Positions 58,851 through 64,000 of a stretch of DNA of 64,000 nt are shown here, piece after piece. Origin of the DNA: Rummeliibacillus sp044763875 (GTDB taxonomy: Bacteria; Bacillota; Bacilli; Bacillales_A; Planococcaceae); assembly GCF_044763875.1 (NCBI RefSeq), contig NZ_JBIWGZ010000010.1, positions 1-64,000 of the forward strand, written 5' to 3'. Numbering within the stretch: position 1 is the stretch's first letter; every line of letters begins with the position of its first letter. A program made the translations under genes and the position numbers. The notes beneath the pieces are model-generated. The model was not told the origin of the DNA. It made no database searches and saw only the letters and a list, made by a program, of their open reading frames with translations.

Positions 58851-61800
58851 ATGAAAAGGATTAGCTTTATAGTTGCATTAATACTATTACTTGCAAATAA
58901 TTTCTTAACACCACTCGCTGCATATGCCACGGATACGAACGAACAAGCATTTACTTTAGGTGAAGCAAAAGTAAATGCAATAGACGAATCATCGGTAAAA
59001 GTAACATATAATTGGAATTTTACCGCTGGTGATAAGGAAACAGAAACGACATACGACTTTCAATTACCTGAAAATATTAAAGTTGAAAATACACAAACAA
59101 ATTCTTTACAAATTAATGGTGCAGCAATTGGTTCATATACCGTATCAGGTAATCAGATAAAAGTATCTATTTCAGCGCATCAAACAGTTAATGGGACAGG
59201 AACGATTGAGATGGATGGAAAAAAAGAGACTACGGATCCAATTCCTGATACTTCTGCTGAAGAAAAACAAGCAGAATCAGTAGCAAATACAACAGAACAA
59301 CCAATAGAACCAGTCATAAAGAAATCAGTAGAACAACCGGCAGAAAATGTTGAAGAACAACCTCAAGCTGATGCAAATGAAAATGCTGAGGAAATTAACA
59401 GTATTAAAACATCAAATACTGATATCAAAGAAAGTATTTTAATAAGTTCAAATTTAACCTTTACAAATACAAAAGGTGAAAGTATTGAGAAGGTGGATCG
59501 TGAATCAACAATTGCTGTAGATTACACGTATGCCCTTCCGAATGGTCATACTTATACAGATGGGGCTACATTTAAATTTCATCTACCAAAGGAATTAGAA
59601 GTTTACGAAACGTTGAAAGATGAGCCACTTAAATTTGATGGTCAAACTATTGGGGAATTCTCAGTAGCATTGGATGGAGAAGTTACGGTAGTTTTTAATA
59701 ACTTCATTGAATCTCACTCTAATATCAAGGGTACACTCCAAGTTTTATCTAAACTTAGTGAGAAAACAGTAATTTCTGATGATAAAAAAGTGAGTGTAAC
59801 TCCTATTGAATGGCAAGCATCAATAGATATTCCGATTAACTACATTTCGAATGGTTCTACAATAGATAAAAGCGGTACCCCTAATAAAAAATACAATGCT
59901 AATACAATCGATTGGACAGTTGATTTCAATAAAAATCTTAATGATATCAAAAATGCAGTACTAAGTGATCCGATTCAAGATGGTCAGGAATTACAAGAGG
60001 GTTCGATCAAAGTGTATAAATTAATTACACATCTTGATGGAAGTGTAAAAATAGGAGAAGAAGTAAATGGATTGGAAATTGGAAAGACAACAGAAAGTAA
60101 GGATTTCCAACTAAATCTAGGAGATATTCATTCAGCCTATCGAGTAGTGTACACAACCAATATTACGGATCAAGATAAAACTCAATATGCTAATACAGCC
60201 ACACTATCTGGTGATGATTTTACTAATCAGTCTGCAAGCGCAACCGTAAATGTTGGCCGTGGGACATCATTATCCAAAAGATCAACAGGTTACGATGGTT
60301 CTAAGCAAACCATTAATTGGGAAATTAAGTACAATTACAACGAAAAAACTATCTCAGCAGACAAAGCAACCTTAACAGACTACTTTAATGATTCACAAGA
60401 GCTTGAAGATAATTCAGTTAAGGTATATGAAGTTACTATTAAGGATGATGGCAATGAAGGGAATTTAATTCCGGTTACATCTGGTTTTACAGTAGCTAAA
60501 AAATCACAAGAAGGAAAAAATGGATTTGAACTAAAATTCGACCATGAAATAAATAAAGCATATAAAGTTGTCTATCAAACAAAAGCTATTGATCGTGTAT
60601 ACGGTGGAGAGAAAATCACAAATGATGTAACAAATGGTGATGATACAAAGGCAACTGGTACTCAAGACATCAATCAACAAATACTTACTAAAGCATTTAC
60701 TGGTGCAGATTATAAAAATAAGACTGCAAGTTGGAAAGTTACTTTTAATAATGATAGTCATCTAATGAAGAACGTCATTTTAAATGATATCTTTACAAAT
60801 AAAGGACTAACTTTCCTTCTAGATACATTAGTGATTGAAACTGGTGGAATAACACTTCAATTAGGTAAAGATTATGAAGTTACATCAGATAATAATGGTT
60901 TTGAAATTAATTTTACAAACGAAATTAATGCGCCATATACAATTAAGTACCAAACAACATTTAACTACGAAGAGCGTGAAGATCAAACTAAAAAATCACT
61001 AGACAATAAAGCGCTTCTTTCATGGAAAGACGAAAAAGATAATGAGAAATCAAAAGAAGCAACTGCGACATTCAAGCCGGATAACTATACACAATCGAAT
61101 GGTTTTAAAAATGGTTCATACAATGCAGTAAATAAAGAAATCACGTGGAATATTGGGGTTAACTATAATCTTAAAACACTTTCAAAAGCTTCGGTAGAAG
61201 ATTATATATTAGATGGTCAAAAGCTTGATCTAAGTTCAATAATTGTTTCTAAAATGTCTTTAACTGGAGGAGATAATGGCGTCGAAAAAGGGGCATTAAC
61301 TGAGGGTGAAGATTATACCGTAGAAAAAATCGGTCCAAATAAGGATGGGAATTCAGGTTTTAAAGTAATATTCCAAAAGGGAATAAATGAACCATATCAA
61401 ATTACGTATAAAACGAACTTAGAAGATTCACTTATAAAAAATCAATATCACAACACAGCTACACTTTATAATAATGAAGAAAAAGTAACGGATCTCTCAG
61501 CAGCTGTATCTGTAAAACACGGTGGCGAATATACAACAAAATCAGCTGAGCAAAAAGGTAAATTTATTAATTGGCGTGTGAATATTAACTTTGGCCAATC
61601 CGCAATTTCTAATGTTGTTTTAAAGGATACCCCAAGCGAAAACCAATCCATTTTAAAGGATTCTTTCCGCTTATTTGACACGATTGTTGATGAAAATGGA
61701 AATGTTACCAAGGGAAAAGAGCTAAAAGAGGGCAAAGACTACACAATTACGATGACGGTTGATAAAGAATCGTTTGAAATTAACTTTACAAGCGCCATTG

Positions 61801-63785
61801 ATGTACCATATATACTAGAATATCAATCACTTATACTAGATAAAGTAGGTGCAAAAATTAATAATGACATCAAACTAACAGGTGATGAAATAACGAAAGA
61901 GAATACGCAATCCTCTTCTACTGTTACCGTGAAACAAACAACAGGAATGGGAACAGGTGAAGGTAAAGTAGGTAGCCTTACATTTAAAAAGGTGGCAGCA
62001 GACGATTCGAAAAAATTCTTACCAGGTGCTGTATTCTCATTAATTGATGAGGAAACTAAAACTGTGATTAAAACAGTAACCACTGATAAAGAGGGTATTG
62101 CAAGATTCGATAAACTTCTTTTTGGAAACTATTTATTAAAAGAACTACTTGCTCCAGATGGCTATGCAATAGATATTAAAAAGCAAAAAGTAGAGATCGA
62201 TGGTGATATCGTCTTAGAACCTGTTAAAAATTCAAAAATCATACGAGCTGTAGAGCTTACAAAAGTAGATTCAAACAATGATAAAAAGGCATTAAAAGGT
62301 GCCGAATTTGAATTACAGAAAAAAGATACAGCAGGCAACTATAAAGTAGTTGAAGGAAATGCAAAATTTATAACGGATAAAAATGGTAAAATCCTTGTTA
62401 ATAATCTTGATCCAGGTGACTATCAATTTGTTGAAACAAAAGCTCCTGAACATTATTTATTAGATCAAAAACCAGTTTCATTTACGATTGAAAAGGACCA
62501 AATAGCAACAAAAGAAGTTAAAAAGACAAATGAAAGAGGCAAAGGTAATCTTTCTATTGTTAAAGTCGATGGAAAAGATCCATCACAAGTTTTAAAAGGG
62601 GCAAAATTTGAGCTTTATGATAGTCAAAATACTTTGATTGCTACTAAAGAAACTGATAATAATGGCGAAATTACTTTTACAGATTTACCTTATGATCAAT
62701 ACACCTTAAAAGAAGTAAAAGCACCAAAAGGATATGCGATCGATAAAGAAGATGGCAATCTATCAGTGGATTTAGATCAAGAAAACAAAGAAGAACAGAT
62801 TAAAAATAATAAAATTATTCATGCATTTAAACTGAAAAAAGTAGATGCTAATAATACAAAGCTTGGATTAAAAGGTGCCGAATTTAAATTAATGTATCAA
62901 AAACCGGGCACAGATGGATATGAAGTTGTTGTTGGGAAAGAACAACTAGTAACAGACGATAACGGAGAAATCTATGTAGAAAACCTGGAAGAAGGTAATT
63001 ATCAACTAATAGAAATAAAAGCACCAACAGGATATTATTTAGATAATAAACCAGTTGAATTTACTATTGATAGAGAACAGATTAATATTATAGATTTATC
63101 AAAGTCTAATGTACGTATACCTTATATCCCAGATCCAAGTGAACCAGGTAAACCGGGAGAACCAGGCAAGCCAGGAGAACCAGGCAAGCCAGGAGAACCA
63201 GGCAAGCCAGGAGAACCAGGCAAGCCAGGAGAACCAGGCAAGCCAGGAGAGCCAGGTAAACCGGGAGAACCAGGCAAGCCAGGAGAGCCAGGTAAACCGG
63301 GAGAACCAGGCAAGCCAGGAGAACCAGGTAAACCGGGAGAACCAGGCAAGCCAGGAGAACCAGGTAAACCGGGAGAACCAGGCAAACCAGGAGAGCCAGG
63401 TAAGCCGGGAGAACCAGGCAAACCAGGAGAGCCAGGTAAGCCAGGGAAACCAAGCAAACCAGGAAAGCCAAGTAAGCCAAGTGAACCGAATAACTCTAAA
63501 GATCCAAATAATCCAAATAGCCAAGAAGATAACAACAATCACAAGCTAAATCATTCTAGTAAAAAAGATAAAGAAAATCAACCTAATTCTTCGGGTAATA
63601 CAAAGCCAGACAAACCTAAAGATGTGAAAGAGACGGAAGAATTGAGAAAACCAACGTCTTCTAACAAAGGTGAATTTCTACCCCAAACTGGTATAGACTC
63701 TTTATGGGGATCGATATTTGCAGGGATGCTAATCATGTTGTTAGGTTTATGGATCGTATTTAATAAGAGAAATAAAAAAGCGTAA
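58851..63785 (+). CDS. LPXTG-anchored adhesin with collagen-binding-like, Cna-B and collagen-like segments
   Basis: A 1644-residue surface protein: signal peptide (about 1-27, ending AAYATD); two N-terminal Ig-like adhesin domains (about 33-120 and 195-315) joined by a Glu/Pro-rich linker; five Collagen_bind-like repeats starting near 320, 470, 610, 743 and 891; four Cna-B domains at about 1040-1425, each with a Lys near its start (LTKVD, LKKVD) and the isopeptide-type Glu near its end (KEVKAP, IEIKAP); a Gly-X-Y tract of 34 triplets (1433-1534); a Ser/Asn/Lys-rich wall-spanning segment; and a sorting signal, LPQTG at 1610, a hydrophobic helix and a basic tail. Sortase should link it to peptidoglycan. 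No sortase gene is in the window. Confidence 0.93.
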   Translation: MKRISFIVALILLLANNFLTPLAAYATDTNEQAFTLGEAKVNAIDESSVKVTYNWNFTAGDKETETTYDFQLPENIKVENTQTNSLQINGAAIGSYTVSGNQIKVSISAHQTVNGTGTIEMDGKKETTDPIPDTSAEEKQAESVANTTEQPIEPVIKKSVEQPAENVEEQPQADANENAEEINSIKTSNTDIKESILISSNLTFTNTKGESIEKVDRESTIAVDYTYALPNGHTYTDGATFKFHLPKELEVYETLKDEPLKFDGQTIGEFSVALDGEVTVVFNNFIESHSNIKGTLQVLSKLSEKTVISDDKKVSVTPIEWQASIDIPINYISNGSTIDKSGTPNKKYNANTIDWTVDFNKNLNDIKNAVLSDPIQDGQELQEGSIKVYKLITHLDGSVKIGEEVNGLEIGKTTESKDFQLNLGDIHSAYRVVYTTNITDQDKTQYANTATLSGDDFTNQSASATVNVGRGTSLSKRSTGYDGSKQTINWEIKYNYNEKTISADKATLTDYFNDSQELEDNSVKVYEVTIKDDGNEGNLIPVTSGFTVAKKSQEGKNGFELKFDHEINKAYKVVYQTKAIDRVYGGEKITNDVTNGDDTKATGTQDINQQILTKAFTGADYKNKTASWKVTFNNDSHLMKNVILNDIFTNKGLTFLLDTLVIETGGITLQLGKDYEVTSDNNGFEINFTNEINAPYTIKYQTTFNYEEREDQTKKSLDNKALLSWKDEKDNEKSKEATATFKPDNYTQSNGFKNGSYNAVNKEITWNIGVNYNLKTLSKASVEDYILDGQKLDLSSIIVSKMSLTGGDNGVEKGALTEGEDYTVEKIGPNKDGNSGFKVIFQKGINEPYQITYKTNLEDSLIKNQYHNTATLYNNEEKVTDLSAAVSVKHGGEYTTKSAEQKGKFINWRVNINFGQSAISNVVLKDTPSENQSILKDSFRLFDTIVDENGNVTKGKELKEGKDYTITMTVDKESFEINFTSAIDVPYILEYQSLILDKVGAKINNDIKLTGDEITKENTQSSSTVTVKQTTGMGTGEGKVGSLTFKKVAADDSKKFLPGAVFSLIDEETKTVIKTVTTDKEGIARFDKLLFGNYLLKELLAPDGYAIDIKKQKVEIDGDIVLEPVKNSKIIRAVELTKVDSNNDKKALKGAEFELQKKDTAGNYKVVEGNAKFITDKNGKILVNNLDPGDYQFVETKAPEHYLLDQKPVSFTIEKDQIATKEVKKTNERGKGNLSIVKVDGKDPSQVLKGAKFELYDSQNTLIATKETDNNGEITFTDLPYDQYTLKEVKAPKGYAIDKEDGNLSVDLDQENKEEQIKNNKIIHAFKLKKVDANNTKLGLKGAEFKLMYQKPGTDGYEVVVGKEQLVTDDNGEIYVENLEEGNYQLIEIKAPTGYYLDNKPVEFTIDREQINIIDLSKSNVRIPYIPDPSEPGKPGEPGKPGEPGKPGEPGKPGEPGKPGEPGKPGEPGKPGEPGKPGEPGKPGEPGKPGEPGKPGEPGKPGEPGKPGEPGKPGEPGKPGEPGKPGEPGKPGKPSKPGKPSKPSEPNNSKDPNNPNSQEDNNNHKLNHSSKKDKENQPNSSGNTKPDKPKDVKETEELRKPTSSNKGEFLPQTGIDSLWGSIFAGMLIMLLGLWIVFNKRNKKA
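63147..63452 (+). repeat. Collagen-like Gly-X-Y tandem repeat
   Basis: 306 bases encode 34 uninterrupted Gly-X-Y triplets, nearly all alternating GKP and GEP, from an 18-base unit. Small third-position changes (CCAGGA/CCGGGA, GGCAAG/GGTAAA) mark higher-order copies. After it the pattern degrades to GKPSKP. The tract is prone to slippage, so length may vary between strains. Opposite-strand and shifted frames through it are artefacts. Confidence 0.92.
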
Positions 63786-63795
63786 ATTATAGAAG

Positions 63796-63836
63796 AGCTA
63801 TTCAGCAGAATTTAATCTACTGAATAGCTTTTTTTT
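63796..63836 (+). terminator. Rho-independent terminator of the adhesin gene
   Basis: AGCTATTCAG (63796-63805) pairs with CTGAATAGCT (63820-63829), followed by seven or more T. The remaining bases to 64000 hold no gene that I can see. Confidence 0.88.
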
Positions 63837-64000
63837 ATTGGTTTTGATATATGATAGTGGATTTCTTATGCATCCTTTGTGAGTGAAGGGTCTATCTGTA
63901 GCAAAAATGATGGAATATCATCCGTATTGTTATATAAAACTATTAATCTAATGACGCAATTAGGTTTTCATGCCTATAAAAACAATCTATTTCCGCTAAT

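Noticed and set aside
63099..63549. Long open frames on the minus strand and in the second plus frame through the adhesin stalk
   Set aside because: They arise from the 18-base GKP/GEP repeat, which lacks stops in most frames; the products are low-complexity and have no ribosome sites.
1..64000. CRISPR array, prophage or restriction-modification/defence island
   Set aside because: No regularly spaced repeats with unique spacers, no phage structural or integrase genes, and no nuclease or methylase of defence type were seen.

Overview
The window is low-GC Gram-positive chromosomal DNA: AT-rich intergenic sequence, strong AGGAGG-type ribosome sites, frequent TTG and GTG starts, and Bacillus-type PerR, Fur and BirA boxes. 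The protein families (YvbH-like PH protein, LytE-like NlpC/P60 enzymes, a possible spore-coat protein, ytr-like ABC operon) point to a spore-forming Bacillales, most likely Planococcaceae such as Lysinibacillus, Solibacillus, Viridibacillus or Rummeliibacillus. That placement is inference. Nothing looks like a prophage or plasmid; the only mobile DNA is a deleted IS3-type relic.

Layout. 1-4.8 kb: the 5S gene at the end of an rRNA operon, a broken GntR gene with its membrane partner, and a HssRS-like heme-sensing pair whose probable operator lies before a small oxidase-like heme membrane protein. 4.8-16.7 kb: mixed housekeeping and accessory genes (YtkA-like lipoprotein, EamA exporter, Crp/Fnr regulator, PfkB kinase plus phosphatase operon, Fsr-type MFS pump, SIMPL protein, M48 protease, ankyrin protein). 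16.7-21 kb: a GntR-controlled ytr-like ABC operon in which a permease plus membrane-anchored domain unit is duplicated. 21-36 kb: TauE exporter, AlaX-type editing enzyme, VanZ-RDD protein, FusB-type protein with a leader ORF, Fur-boxed FTR1 iron uptake, a DnaA-box cluster, a subtilase relic, bioY-bioB under a BirA site, and the IS3 relic. 36-47.4 kb: RlmI-type methyltransferase, two NlpC/P60 hydrolases, a stress dehydrogenase, an IsdG-like monooxygenase, a 29-residue small protein, a GGDEF cyclase, an AEC transporter and a MacB-type ABC pair.

47.6-64 kb: a complete minus-strand agrBDCA quorum-sensing operon with a readable autoinducing peptide precursor; catalase with a PerR box; an MFS efflux pump behind a five-codon leader ORF with duplicated anti-Shine-Dalgarno sequences; a very large hybrid kinase carrying two catalytic kinase modules and its SARP-type regulator; and a 1644-residue LPXTG surface protein with collagen-binding-like, Cna-B and true Gly-X-Y collagen-like segments.

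Main themes are signalling (two OmpR/LytTR-type pairs, the hybrid kinase, a GGDEF enzyme), iron and heme handling (HssRS-like pair, FTR1, IsdG-like enzyme, catalase) and drug export or protection with apparent translational attenuation (FusB-like and MFS). The best candidates for undescribed biology are the duplicated-SD-blocker leader of the MFS gene, the HssR-type site before the oxidase-like protein, the agr peptide, and the dual-kinase/SARP/adhesin cluster. All assignments come from reading the sequence; no database search or folding program was run.
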